Below are positions 8,753-17,210 of a stretch of DNA of 64,000 bases, one piece after another. Every line of letters starts with the position of its first letter. Positions within the stretch are counted from its first letter, which is position 1. This DNA is from an uncultured Saccharospirillaceae bacterium. Its GTDB lineage: Bacteria > Pseudomonadota > Gammaproteobacteria > Pseudomonadales > Oceanobacteraceae. The stretch is taken from positions 186,001 to 250,000 of the forward strand of contig CANNFT010000008.1 of NCBI GenBank assembly GCA_947503895.1, given 5' to 3'. The notes under the pieces were generated by a model that was not told the origin of the DNA, did no database searches, and saw only the letters and a list, made by a program, of their open reading frames with translations. Position numbers and translations under genes: made by a program.

Positions 8753-9009
8753 AATATACAGTGGAATGTCGATTAAATTGCGGAGCCTGCTGTATAGCAC
8801 CTTCGATTAGCAGCACGATTCCCGGCATGCCGAATGGAAAACCAGCGGGGGTGCGCTGCGTTCAGCTGGATAGCCAAAATTTGTGCAAAATTTTCGATCA
8901 GCCGAGTCGGCCTAGCGTCTGCGCGGGGTTTAAGGCCGAGCGCTATCTTTGTGGCGATCATCGAGATGAGGCGTTGGCGAATATCATTGCATTAGAGCAA
9001 CTTGCTTAG
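8749..9009 (+). CDS. YkgJ family cysteine cluster protein
   Basis: An 86-residue member of the YkgJ / UPF0153 Zn- or Fe-chelating family. Cysteines lie at residues 7, 11, 14 and 15 (CRLNCGACC), then 37, 46 (NLCKIF), 58 (SVCAGF) and 68 (YLCGD), the family pattern. The end FKAERYLCGDHRDEALANI is also typical. It starts with GTG inside the stop of the preceding gene. The biochemical role is unknown for the family; metal binding is inferred from the cysteines. Confidence 0.85.
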   Translation: MKYTVECRLNCGACCIAPSISSTIPGMPNGKPAGVRCVQLDSQNLCKIFDQPSRPSVCAGFKAERYLCGDHRDEALANIIALEQLA

Positions 9010-9059
9010 TGTGCTTCGGCTTCAGCGCCTAAGTGACTTTTCATTAGGATAATTCCGAA

Positions 9060-9413
9060 TTGAGTTCACCGACCCAAAAGTTATTTCACATCTTTGTCTA
9101 TGTGCCTCACACCCACCTTGAGCCCGTTAAACAAGCATTGTTTTCAGGGGGCGCTGGTCGAGTGGGCGACTACGAACATTGCTGCTGGCAGGTGGAAGGC
9201 ATTGGCCAGTTTAGGCCGCTGGCGGGCAGCCAGCCCTTTATCGGTCAACAAGATACTTTAGAGCAAGTGGCTGAGTATAAGCTGGAGCTGATATGTGAAG
9301 AAGCATGCGTTCATCAAGCATTGACCAACATGCTGGCAACACACCCATATGAAGAGCCTGCTTATGGTGTGCTGCCGATGGCGACTTTTAATGAGAACGG
9401 ACTTATCTTATAA
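9060..9413 (+). CDS. NIF3/YqfO C-terminal-like (CutA-fold) protein
   Basis: A 117-residue protein resembling the inserted CutA1-like domain of YqfO/NIF3 proteins, found here alone. Key segments are KLFHIFVYVPHTHLEPVKQAL, the glycine-rich GGAGRVGDYEHC, GIGQFRPLAGSQPFIG, and the C-terminal THPYEEPAYGVLP, which is diagnostic of the family. TTG is used as start, with AGGAT upstream; no ATG is available before the conserved first strand. It is convergent with the Nudix gene, four bases apart. Function is not established. Confidence 0.82.
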   Translation: MSSPTQKLFHIFVYVPHTHLEPVKQALFSGGAGRVGDYEHCCWQVEGIGQFRPLAGSQPFIGQQDTLEQVAEYKLELICEEACVHQALTNMLATHPYEEPAYGVLPMATFNENGLIL

Positions 9414-9417
9414 ACCG

Positions 9418-9975
9418 CTATGTGCGCAGTGTGAGTCGGTCTGATAAATCAATGTCGAAGACTCGATTTTTCGGTTGTCCTTGCTCAATATCCTGTAAAT
9501 AATACTCGAGCGTTTTTCTAACCGTCGGGAAGGCGATGGCATCCCAAGGAATGTCATCAAATGCAAATAACTGAACCTCCGTGCTTTCTGACGTCGACAC
9601 TGCATGATCAGCGGAACGCATTTCAGCTAGAAAAAAAACATGCACTTGGCTGATGTGCGGAACACTAATGGTCGACAGTAGTGGGCCGGCTTGTACGACC
9701 ACCCCTGACTCTTCCAACGTTTCACGCACCGCCCCAGCCTCCAATGTTTCTCCGTTTTCCATGAAGCCCGCCGGTAATGTCCAATATCCAGCCCTAGGTT
9801 CGATAGCACGTTTGCACAGTAAGACTTGCTGTTGATAGACCGGTAAACAGCCCGCGATGATTCGAGGATTTACATAATGTATGGTCCCGCAGTGATCGCA
9901 TACGCTGCGAGGCAAATTATCACCTTCTGGGACTTTAAGACTGACTGGGTGTGCACATTCACTGCAAAATTTCAT
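9418..9975 (-). CDS. Nudix hydrolase with N-terminal zinc ribbon
   Basis: A 185-residue Nudix enzyme that hydrolyses a nucleoside diphosphate linked to another moiety; relatives act on FAD or ADP-ribose. The N-terminus has a zinc ribbon CSEC (residues 4-7) and CDHC (about 27-30), followed by the family phrase TIHYVNPRIIAGCLPV. The Nudix box GFMENGETLEAGAVRETLEESGV is complete, with all catalytic glutamates. The start MKFCSEC at 9975 was preferred over 10002 because the zinc ribbon normally begins the protein. The exact substrate cannot be told from sequence. Confidence 0.88.
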   Translation of the reverse strand: MKFCSECAHPVSLKVPEGDNLPRSVCDHCGTIHYVNPRIIAGCLPVYQQQVLLCKRAIEPRAGYWTLPAGFMENGETLEAGAVRETLEESGVVVQAGPLLSTISVPHISQVHVFFLAEMRSADHAVSTSESTEVQLFAFDDIPWDAIAFPTVRKTLEYYLQDIEQGQPKNRVFDIDLSDRLTLRT

Positions 9976-10071
9976 GGGCGCGGGCCTTCTAATGAAGGGC
10001 ACTTCTAATCATTCAATTTGACTCCGCAAGAGGCTGTAGTGTTTTAGCCTTTGCCCTACGGGGCCTGAAGT

Positions 10072-10184
10072 CCATCCTAATTTCGGTGTTGTGTTTTTTT
10101 GATTTAACCCGTTAAACCTTCAAAAACACGCCTGAACTTAAAATTATCTGTCGGCCAGAGTTTAAAGTGAATGATTAGAGGTGC
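10072..10184. mobile_element. MITE-like hairpin element, copy A, with 8-bp flanking repeat
   Basis: A ~113-base element starting CCATCCTAATTTCGG and ending GATTAGAGGTGC. It is flanked on both sides by the exact octamer CCTGAAGT (10064-10071 and 10185-10192), which looks like a target-site duplication. The centre forms a long hairpin: GTGTTTTTTTGATTTAAC pairs imperfectly with GTTAAACCTTCAAAAACAC. A related copy of equal length lies at 63701 and a partial one at 50104. It encodes no protein. Confidence 0.6.
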
Positions 10185-10274
10185 CCTGAAGTCGCAAAGT
10201 ATACCGATAGTCTATTTGATAGCGCAAAGGGGCCGCAGAAATTTCTAGGGGGGCTTGTTGATAGAAACGGGAGG

Positions 10275-10309
10275 AAAAATAAAAACGGGCGTACTGACAC
10301 CCGTTTTCG
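10275..10309 (-). terminator. rho-independent terminator of the DUF3135 gene
   Basis: On the minus strand GAAAACGGG, a ten-base loop and CCCGTTTTTATTTTT follow the stop codon of the leftward DUF3135 gene by about 25 bases: a GC stem and a U-rich tail. Confidence 0.75.
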
Positions 10310-10334
10310 ATATCTATAAGCGTGACAGATAAAT

Positions 10335-10667
10335 CTATGCCTGATTTTTAAAGGATAAGATTCTAGCTGGCTCATAGGCTGGTATTGGCTCTCGATTAGC
10401 ATCCTGAGCGCCATCAACAAAATCTTTGAGCTGGTGCAGAGAGTCGTGCATCATTTTGCTGATTTTTAAGCACGCTGCCATTGGGCTTTTCGCTAGGCGG
10501 CGCTGCCCATCAATCTGAAACTGCAGTCCTTCGAGACGATGACGATATTGCTGAGGCGCATTGTCGATCAAATGCTTGATGTGTTCTTCGCGCAATCGTT
10601 CTAAGGCCTCTGGATCCTTCTCGGCCAATTCCCTTAACTTCTCAAAACTGGGTAAAGGCTTATTCAT
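10335..10667 (-). CDS. DUF3135 domain-containing protein
   Basis: A 110-residue cytoplasmic protein of the DUF3135 family, of unknown function and typical of marine gammaproteobacteria. Conserved phrases are PSFEKLRELAEKDPEALERLR at the N-terminus, RLEGLQFQIDGQRRLAKSPMAAC in the middle, and ISKMMHDSL. The start MNKPLP was chosen because AGGACTTCAGT precedes it; a longer frame from 10691 adds eight unlikely residues. It is a single gene with its own terminator. Confidence 0.82.
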   Translation of the reverse strand: MNKPLPSFEKLRELAEKDPEALERLREEHIKHLIDNAPQQYRHRLEGLQFQIDGQRRLAKSPMAACLKISKMMHDSLHQLKDFVDGAQDANREPIPAYEPARILSFKNQA

Positions 10668-11081
10668 ACTGAAGTCCTCTTGTTTCTCCACACGGTAATC
10701 ATGTATTGAGATTTGATTTTTATAAGATTTAGTCTACCGATCAATTGGACAAAAAATAAGCTTGTATAAATGACGGGGATAGGGCAGGAATGGTCTTAAT
10801 AACCAGTGGATAATTCGTTCCAACTTTTTTGTGTCAGCAAAAAAATAAGGCAATTCAGCAAGTTAGAGCAACCGTACCGAATGGCGTGATTAAGCTATTA
10901 TAATGCTAAGTAATTAGTAAGCTAAAGTAACGATAAAAACTATATATGGCTATTGTTATCATTGAGACCTAGTTCTACATTGGTTACAAAAGAAAGTGAA
11001 TAGAAACGGCGAAAACGCATCAGGCTAGGTAAAATGCCTGGGGTTCGGATGGCACGAACTCAAAACAGCAGGAAGTGATTT
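10668..11081. other. intergenic region between divergent genes
   Basis: About 410 AT-rich bases between the DUF3135 gene and the CoA pyrophosphatase gene, expected to hold both promoters. I see no ORF, repeat or convincing operator. AGGAAG precedes the ATG at 11082. Confidence 0.5.
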
Positions 11082-11672
11082 ATGATATTGAAGCAATTGG
11101 TAGAAGGGTTCACCGATTACCGGCCCAGAATTTTAGCGCCGAACGATTTAGCCAAGGCGGCCGTATTAGTTGCCATCACAGACCATCCTAGCACCCCTGA
11201 GATCATACTCACCCTGCGATCAAAGCAAATGCCCACACACAAAGGTGAAGTGGCTTTCCCCGGTGGAAAAATGGACGACCGAGATAACGGAGCCATTGAT
11301 ACCGCTCTGCGCGAGGCACACGAAGAAGTGGGGTTGGACCCCGTGCAGGTGGACGTGATCGGTGAAATGGACCAAGTCGTTTCACGCTACGGGTTTCTGG
11401 TGACGCCAGTATTGGGCGTCATTCCTCATCAGGTCGAACTGGTTGCAGACCCTAGAGAGATCCAATCAATCTTTCGAGTGCCATTGCGTTGGTTCTTAGA
11501 TGGCACACCGGATCAAATTGACCAATTCGGTGGATTCCGAGGGCCTCGTTGGCACTTTGAGGGTTATACCATTTGGGGGCTGACTGCCATGATGATCGGT
11601 GAAATGTTAAATCAATTTTACGATGCTGACATCGAATTAGCGTTGGGGCACATCGAAGAAATGCTGGCCTAA
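11082..11672 (+). CDS. CoA pyrophosphatase (Nudix, NudL/YeaB type)
   Basis: A 196-residue Nudix hydrolase of the NudL/PCD1 group, which cleaves coenzyme A or its oxidised derivatives to 3',5'-ADP and phosphopantetheine. The UPF0035 signature is present as LRSKQMPTHKGEVAFPGGK, directly followed by the Nudix box with catalytic residues in ALREAHEEVGL. Downstream, GFLVTPVLGVIP and RVPLRWFL match the family. AGGAAG lies upstream of the ATG. The gene precedes the gamma-carbonic anhydrase gene by about 100 bases. Confidence 0.9.
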   Translation: MILKQLVEGFTDYRPRILAPNDLAKAAVLVAITDHPSTPEIILTLRSKQMPTHKGEVAFPGGKMDDRDNGAIDTALREAHEEVGLDPVQVDVIGEMDQVVSRYGFLVTPVLGVIPHQVELVADPREIQSIFRVPLRWFLDGTPDQIDQFGGFRGPRWHFEGYTIWGLTAMMIGEMLNQFYDADIELALGHIEEMLA

Positions 11673-11773
11673 GCTCCATTGGCTTGAATGCTGATGGATT
11701 TATACACTGCTCAACTTAAAAAAATAATAACCACGCGCCTATCTCACGGGTGCGGAATATTCAGGAAATACCC

Positions 11774-12301
11774 ATGATTTACCGTCTTGATAAGCGCTCG
11801 GTTGAACTGCGCGGCGAAGAACATTTCATTGCTGAAAATGCCACTCTGGTCGGCTCAGTCGTGATTGAAAATGCAGTCAGCATTTGGTTTAACGCGGTTA
11901 TTCGCGCGGATAATGATGTGATTACATTGGGTGAATATACCAATGTACAGGATGGTGCCATATTGCATACCGACCCCGGAATCCCCTTAACACTTGGTAA
12001 GGGCGTCACCATTGGTCACAAAGCGATGCTGCATGGGTGTGAAGTCGGTGATTACTCACTGATTGGCATAAATTCGGTCATCTTAAACGGGGCGAAGATT
12101 GGTAAACATTGTATTATTGGAGCAAACGCATTGGTGCCTGAGGGGATGGAGGTGCCCGATGGTTCCATGGTTGTGGGTTCTCCAGGCAAAATAAAAAAAG
12201 CGTTAACCGACCAGCAGAAAAAGCACTTGGAAGCCAGTGCTGCGCATTATGTGTATAATATGCGCCGTTATAATACGCATCTAAAACCTGAATCCGAGTA
12301 G
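11774..12301 (+). CDS. gamma-carbonic anhydrase family protein
   Basis: A 175-residue left-handed beta-helix protein (hexapeptide repeats) of the gamma-carbonic anhydrase / YrdA group. Zinc-binding histidines are visible in GAILHTDPG, TIGHKAMLHGC and the family phrase NAVIRADNDVITLGEYTNVQDG. It is expected to be a cytoplasmic trimer with zinc at subunit interfaces; many members have weak or no CO2 hydratase activity. The ATG at 11774 has AGGAAAT upstream and starts the conserved first repeat. It is probably cotranscribed with the DUF1289 gene that starts 12 bases after its stop. Confidence 0.9.
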   Translation: MIYRLDKRSVELRGEEHFIAENATLVGSVVIENAVSIWFNAVIRADNDVITLGEYTNVQDGAILHTDPGIPLTLGKGVTIGHKAMLHGCEVGDYSLIGINSVILNGAKIGKHCIIGANALVPEGMEVPDGSMVVGSPGKIKKALTDQQKKHLEASAAHYVYNMRRYNTHLKPESE

Positions 12302-12313
12302 TGATTTCTCCCC

Positions 12314-12571
12314 ATGAGCCGTTCCATCGATAACCCAATAGAAATCAATCCGCAGACTGCGGTACAAACCTCTGCCTCAACGGAGGAAGCAGTGATCTCT
12401 CCGTGCGTCGGAGTGTGTGCATTGGATGCTGATGATATGTGCATAGGTTGCTATCGTACAGGTGAAGAAATTACCTATTGGGGGCGATATACGCAGGCTG
12501 AGAAACGTCAGGTCATGGAGCGTGTGGGTCAGCGGGAACAAGCCGACAGTAATTTTATTCCGCTTAGGTGA
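12314..12571 (+). CDS. DUF1289 domain-containing protein
   Basis: An 85-residue protein with the DUF1289 core SPCVGVCALDADDMCIGCYRT: four cysteines that probably bind a metal, followed by EEITYWGRYTQAEKRQVMERV. The first ~28 residues are a variable polar extension. The family function is unknown. It follows the carbonic anhydrase-like gene closely on the same strand and is convergent with the LysR gene. Confidence 0.85.
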   Translation: MSRSIDNPIEINPQTAVQTSASTEEAVISPCVGVCALDADDMCIGCYRTGEEITYWGRYTQAEKRQVMERVGQREQADSNFIPLR

Positions 12572-12604
12572 GGATTGGCCAGCGCATAACCGCTTCTGGC
12601 TTCT

Positions 12605-13456
12605 TTAAGTAGGGTGGTGATTTGACATTGCCTTACACACCTCAATTAGCGCATTTAACGCGGGCGATTCAGAATCTTTAGCGCGATAGGCTAAGCCAAT
12701 ACCTCTGCTTAAATCCATGTCTTCGATGGGCAAATAGCGTATTTCTTTTTGTTCAATTAAAGGTGGAATATTGGGGATTAACGCACACCCCACGCCGGCT
12801 TTTACCAAAGCCAAAGCGTATTCTAATGTATGAATGCGCGCCCGCACATCCAGCTGAATATGCTCCTGCCCTAATGCATACAACAAATCATCTAATGCTT
12901 CACACGGTGACCGGTGAATAAACGGCACGTTCTGTAAATCCGTCACCGTCAGCTGGTTTTTCAGCCCGAGTGGGTGGTCGTAAGGTACAGCAAGCCAATA
13001 ATCGTCATGCCATAAAGGTAAAAAGGTCTCCTGCTCCGTTAGGTATTTCCGCGTGATGATACGTGCATCGCATGGTGCTTCGGGTTCGACGAGCGTCAGC
13101 TCAATTCCTTCCACGCCCTGAGTAAAACGCTGCAAGAAAGCGCCCATTCGGTCAGCGCCTAATGCGCGAATTAGCCCTAAACGAAATGGTCGTCTTGGCG
13201 GAGCATTTTGAAAGAGGTTGCTAATGGCACTCATGTCATTACATAACTGACGTGCCAGTGGTTCTAATTGGTGGCCTGCGCTGGTGGCTTGCACGCCTTT
13301 CTTATGCCGTAGAAACAGTTGGCAATCTAAGTGGGACTCCAAGGTTTTAATCGCCGCTGAAATCGAAGGCTGGGCAATGCAACACGCTTTAGCGGCTGCA
13401 CTGATGCTTTGCTCGTCATAGACAGACAGAAAATAACGCAGGCTGCGGATATCCAT
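12605..13456 (-). CDS. LysR family regulator, probable gcdH regulator
   Basis: A 283-residue LysR-type regulator. The N-terminal winged HTH is clear: MDIRSLRYFLSVYDEQSISAA, then CIAQPSISAAIKTLESHL and LFLRHKKGVQATSAG. An effector-binding periplasmic-protein-like domain follows from about residue 90. The gene is divergent from gcdH, 167 bases apart, the usual place of GcdR, the glutarate-responsive activator of glutaryl-CoA dehydrogenase in proteobacteria. Control of gcdH is therefore likely, but the coinducer is inference. Confidence 0.9.
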   Translation of the reverse strand: MDIRSLRYFLSVYDEQSISAAAKACCIAQPSISAAIKTLESHLDCQLFLRHKKGVQATSAGHQLEPLARQLCNDMSAISNLFQNAPPRRPFRLGLIRALGADRMGAFLQRFTQGVEGIELTLVEPEAPCDARIITRKYLTEQETFLPLWHDDYWLAVPYDHPLGLKNQLTVTDLQNVPFIHRSPCEALDDLLYALGQEHIQLDVRARIHTLEYALALVKAGVGCALIPNIPPLIEQKEIRYLPIEDMDLSRGIGLAYRAKDSESPALNALIEVCKAMSNHHPT

Positions 13457-13491
13457 GGGCTACTTCATTTCATCATTTTAGGTTTCAATAT

Positions 13492-13506
13492 ATAGATAAA
13501 ATCTAT
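13492..13506. promoter_or_regulatory. inverted repeat, candidate LysR operator
   Basis: ATAGATAAAATCTAT is a perfect six-base inverted repeat around AAA, with the T-N11-A form of LysR sites. It lies 36 bases upstream of the LysR start and about 120 bases upstream of gcdH, in the divergent promoter region. Confidence 0.5.
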
Positions 13507-13623
13507 GTCTAATAGAGAAATACTATATTTTAACTCTATTTAAAAAGCCATTAATCTTCAAGCCATTGAGGGCCACTGAAGAGAGGCCTAATCCGGCTAA
13601 CACCGCATTGAGGAGAAAACGCC

Positions 13624-14802
13624 ATGGCCCGCGCCGCATTCAATTGGCAAGACCCGTTCGAACTTGATCAACAGCTGACACACGACGAACGCATGATGCG
13701 TGATGCCGCCCGCGAATACGCACAAGGTCGCTTACAGCCGCGGATATTACAGGCCAATCGACACGAACAATTTGATCGCGAAATATTAAATGAGATGGGG
13801 GAGCTGGGTTTATTGGGGTGCACACTGCCCGAGAAATACGGTTGTGCTGGGACGAACTACGTGAGTTATGGGCTGGTGGCTCGCGAAATAGAGCGGGTAG
13901 ACAGCGGCTATCGGTCCGCTATGAGTGTGCAGTCCTCATTGGTGATGCATCCCATCCACGCTTATGGCACGGAAGAGCAAAAACAGAAGTATTTGCCAAA
14001 GCTCGCGTCCGGGGAGTTCGTCGGCTGTTTTGGATTGACTGAGCCGGATGCAGGTTCTGACCCCGGTAGCATGAAAACTCACGCTAAAAAAACGGATGGG
14101 GGTTACATATTAACGGGCAGCAAAATGTGGATTACCAACTCTCCCATCGCGGATGTCTTTGTCATTTGGGGCAAGCTCGACGGTGAGATTCGTGGGTTCG
14201 TGTTAGAGAAGGGCATGAAAGGACTGTCTGCTCCCAAAATTGAAGGTAAGTTTTCATTGCGTGCATCCATTACAGGTGAAGTGGTGATGGACGAAGTGTT
14301 TGTACCGGAAGCGAATATTTTTCCGGAAGTGAAAGGCCTTAAAGGGCCATTTGGATGCTTGAATAAAGCTCGCTATGGCATCGCATGGGGAGCCTTGGGC
14401 AGTGCAGAGTTTTGTTGGCAGGCTGCTCGTCAGTATGCGTTAGACCGTATTCAATTTGGTCGCCCGCTGGCCGCCACACAACTGGTTCAAAAGAAGCTAG
14501 CCGACATGCAAACGGAAATCAGTTTGGGGCTGCAAGGCTGCCTTCAAGCAGGTCGCTTAATGGATCAAAATGAAAGCTGTCCAGTGGAGTTGATTTCCCT
14601 CATCAAACGAAACTCAACGGGTAAGGCCATCGCAATTGCCCGTGAAGCTCGCGATATACACGGTGGCAACGGCATTAGTGACGAATACCATGTTATTCGC
14701 CATATGATGAACCTAGAGGCGGTGCACACGTATGAAGGCACCTATGACGTTCACGGGTTGATTCTGGGCCGCGCCCAAACCGGCATACAAGCCTTCTCGT
14801 AA
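13624..14802 (+). CDS. gcdH: glutaryl-CoA dehydrogenase
   Basis: FAD-dependent acyl-CoA dehydrogenase that oxidises and decarboxylates glutaryl-CoA to crotonyl-CoA, the last dedicated step of lysine, tryptophan and glutarate catabolism. The 392-residue length is normal. Marks of this subgroup are the N-terminal FNWQDPFELDQQLTHDE, CFGLTEPDAGSDPGSM, KMWITNSPIADVFVIWGK, IHGGNGISDEYHVIRH, and the catalytic Glu in VHTYEGTYDVHGLILGR. The ribosome binding site GAGGAGAAAACGCC precedes the ATG. Its product would feed the FadB-type and thiolase enzymes; there is no CoA-transferase gene beside it here. Confidence 0.93.
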   Translation: MARAAFNWQDPFELDQQLTHDERMMRDAAREYAQGRLQPRILQANRHEQFDREILNEMGELGLLGCTLPEKYGCAGTNYVSYGLVAREIERVDSGYRSAMSVQSSLVMHPIHAYGTEEQKQKYLPKLASGEFVGCFGLTEPDAGSDPGSMKTHAKKTDGGYILTGSKMWITNSPIADVFVIWGKLDGEIRGFVLEKGMKGLSAPKIEGKFSLRASITGEVVMDEVFVPEANIFPEVKGLKGPFGCLNKARYGIAWGALGSAEFCWQAARQYALDRIQFGRPLAATQLVQKKLADMQTEISLGLQGCLQAGRLMDQNESCPVELISLIKRNSTGKAIAIAREARDIHGGNGISDEYHVIRHMMNLEAVHTYEGTYDVHGLILGRAQTGIQAFS

Positions 14803-14951
14803 TGTCAGATTAATCCTCTATTCACCTCAATTGGGTGTTCGGAACACCAACATTGAATGTAAATGCCGGACATCCAAAAAAAATGACAAAGTGCGTGTGC
14901 AGGCGACGGGAAAACGTTCATGCCGACCTGCGTTTCCTATAGGAGCATGTT

Positions 14952-17210
14952 ATGCGTGACAGTGCGACGGCATTGCATGAAGACTTTTTAAGTCGAGTGC
15001 AAAAAAACGATTTACCGGAGCGACGGCATCACTTGAGTCTGGCAGACGCTGATCTCACTGGGCCGCAATTGATTCATATTTTTGAATCGCAGTTGATAAG
15101 CCGTTTGCTGGATTTGCATGCGCGACGATTGCGCGCACGCGGAGAAAGTTTCTATACCATTGGCAGTTCTGGGCATGAAGGCAATGCTGCAGTGGCTGCT
15201 GCACTCAAGGTCACGGACCCCGCTTTTTTGCATTATCGAAGCGGCGCATTTTTCACCCAGCGTGCTCGAAGCTTGGCCGGCGAAACGCCTGTTTGGGATA
15301 TGGTGTCATCATTTTGTGCTTCCAGTGACGATCCTATTTCGGGTGGGCGACACAAAGTATTGGGAAGCTTGAGTCTAAATATCCCTCCTCAAACCAGCAC
15401 CATTGCCTCTCATTTGCCGAAAGCAGTGGGAGCCGCGCTCAGCATTCCGTTAGCGAAGCGTCTGCGCGAAGAGGACCCGAGTGTTGAAATTCAACAACGG
15501 ACACATCCAGACTCAATCGTATTTTGCAATTTTGGGGATGCATCAGCGAATCATGCGACTGCGCAGAGTGCCTTCAACTTATCGTCTTGGTGTGCTTATC
15601 AGGGGTTGGATTTACCGTTGATTTGGATGTGCGAAGACAACGGAATTGGAATATCGGTACAAACGCCAACCGGGTGGATTGAAAACAGTTTTAAGCATCG
15701 CCCTGGATTACATTATTTAGCCTGCGATGGACTCGATATTTTAGACAGCTATCGAGTGGCTCGTCAGGCCCAGAGCATTGCACGACAACAAAAGCCGGTT
15801 TTTATTCATATGAAAACTGTGCGCTTAATGGGGCATGCAGGAGCGGATGCGGAAATTGCTTATTTGACACCTGCGCAAATTCAGGCCAATCATGATGCGG
15901 ACCCTATTTTACAAAGCGCACGAATCATGACCGATTTAGGACTCATGACCACCGAGCAAATAGCGGATCTTTATCAGTCTATCGATACACAAATAGGAAG
16001 TATTGCTGAACAGGTGATTCAAAAGCCGCGTTTATCCTGCGCGCAAGATGTCATGCGATCTTTGGTGCCAAAAGTAAACCATGAAATGCCATTATTGTCT
16101 GGCTTAACAACTGAAAAAAGGCTAGCCGTTTTTAAAGCTGAAAAACGCGCGTTGTCGACGGCGCAACCCCTCGGCAAAATGATTAATTTTACGCTCGCCG
16201 AGTTAATGGCAGAACAAAAAAATATTGTGGTTTTTGGTGAAGATGTTGCCAAGAAGGGCGGTGTTTATTACGTCACGAGTCGCTTGCAGGAAAAGTTTGG
16301 CAGCAATCGAGTACATAATTCATTGTTGGATGAGACCAGTATTTTGGGCAGCGCGATTGGCTTGGCACAAAATGGATTTCTGCCCATTCCGGAAATTCAA
16401 TTTTTAGCTTATGTTCACAATGCGGAGGATCAAATACGAGGTGAAGCCGCCACGCTGTCTTTTTTCTCCGATCAGCAATATCAAAACCCGATGGTCATTC
16501 GTATCGCAGGGCTCGCCTATCAAAAAGGTTTTGGTGGTCATTTCCATAACGATAATTCATTTGCAGTTTTTCGTGATATTCCGGGAGTGGTGATCGCTTG
16601 CCCATCTAACGGCCAAGACGCCGTCGCGCTACTCAGAAGCTGTGTTGAATTAGCACGCAGAGAAGGGCGAGTGGTGATATTTATCGAGCCCATTGCTTTA
16701 TATATGACGCGCGATTTGCATGAAAGTGGCGACGAATTATGGACGGGTTTATATCCTGCACAACATGAAGCGATGAAAGTGGGTGAGCTGGGTATTTATG
16801 GTGAGGGCCGTGATTTAAGTATCATCACCTATGGCAATGGATATTATTTATCGAGGCAAGCCGAAAAAATACTGCAAGAAAACTACGGCTTAAACATCAA
16901 GGTTATCGATTTGCGGTGGCTCGCACCACTCAACGAAGCCGCTATTTTAGAAGCCATAAAACACAGCCAACATGTGTTAATCGTGGATGAGTGTCGACGC
17001 ACAGGCTCCATCAGTGAAGCGTTAATGACGTTAATAGCAGAGTCTGATATTCCCCTCCATTGTTTACCTTCTCGCTTTGCTCGCATGACGGCGGAAGATT
17101 CGTTTATTCCACTGGGCGCTGCTGCCAATTATGTATTGCCCAGTAAAGACAGCATTATCGAAAGAGCCCTTGAACTAACAGGAGTAAAAGCATGGAAAAA
17201 CGCGCAATAG
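14952..17210 (+). CDS. fused alpha/beta E1 2-oxoacid dehydrogenase-like protein
   Basis: A 752-residue thiamine diphosphate enzyme in which the alpha and beta subunits of a branched-chain 2-oxoacid dehydrogenase-type E1 are one chain. The alpha part (about 30-360) has SSGHEGNAAVAAAL, HYRSGAFF, and the TPP motif from GDASANH (near 195) to CEDNGIGIS (near 230). The beta part (about 395-745) has NFTLAELMAEQ, FGEDVAKKGGVYYVT, LAYVHNAEDQIRGEAATL and a transketolase C-terminal domain (IYGEGRDLSIITYGNG). AGGAG precedes the ATG. No E2 or E3 gene is adjacent; instead its end overlaps the FabD-like gene by 19 bases. The substrate is unknown; decarboxylation of a branched 2-oxoacid is inference. Confidence 0.88.
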   Translation: MRDSATALHEDFLSRVQKNDLPERRHHLSLADADLTGPQLIHIFESQLISRLLDLHARRLRARGESFYTIGSSGHEGNAAVAAALKVTDPAFLHYRSGAFFTQRARSLAGETPVWDMVSSFCASSDDPISGGRHKVLGSLSLNIPPQTSTIASHLPKAVGAALSIPLAKRLREEDPSVEIQQRTHPDSIVFCNFGDASANHATAQSAFNLSSWCAYQGLDLPLIWMCEDNGIGISVQTPTGWIENSFKHRPGLHYLACDGLDILDSYRVARQAQSIARQQKPVFIHMKTVRLMGHAGADAEIAYLTPAQIQANHDADPILQSARIMTDLGLMTTEQIADLYQSIDTQIGSIAEQVIQKPRLSCAQDVMRSLVPKVNHEMPLLSGLTTEKRLAVFKAEKRALSTAQPLGKMINFTLAELMAEQKNIVVFGEDVAKKGGVYYVTSRLQEKFGSNRVHNSLLDETSILGSAIGLAQNGFLPIPEIQFLAYVHNAEDQIRGEAATLSFFSDQQYQNPMVIRIAGLAYQKGFGGHFHNDNSFAVFRDIPGVVIACPSNGQDAVALLRSCVELARREGRVVIFIEPIALYMTRDLHESGDELWTGLYPAQHEAMKVGELGIYGEGRDLSIITYGNGYYLSRQAEKILQENYGLNIKVIDLRWLAPLNEAAILEAIKHSQHVLIVDECRRTGSISEALMTLIAESDIPLHCLPSRFARMTAEDSFIPLGAAANYVLPSKDSIIERALELTGVKAWKNAQ

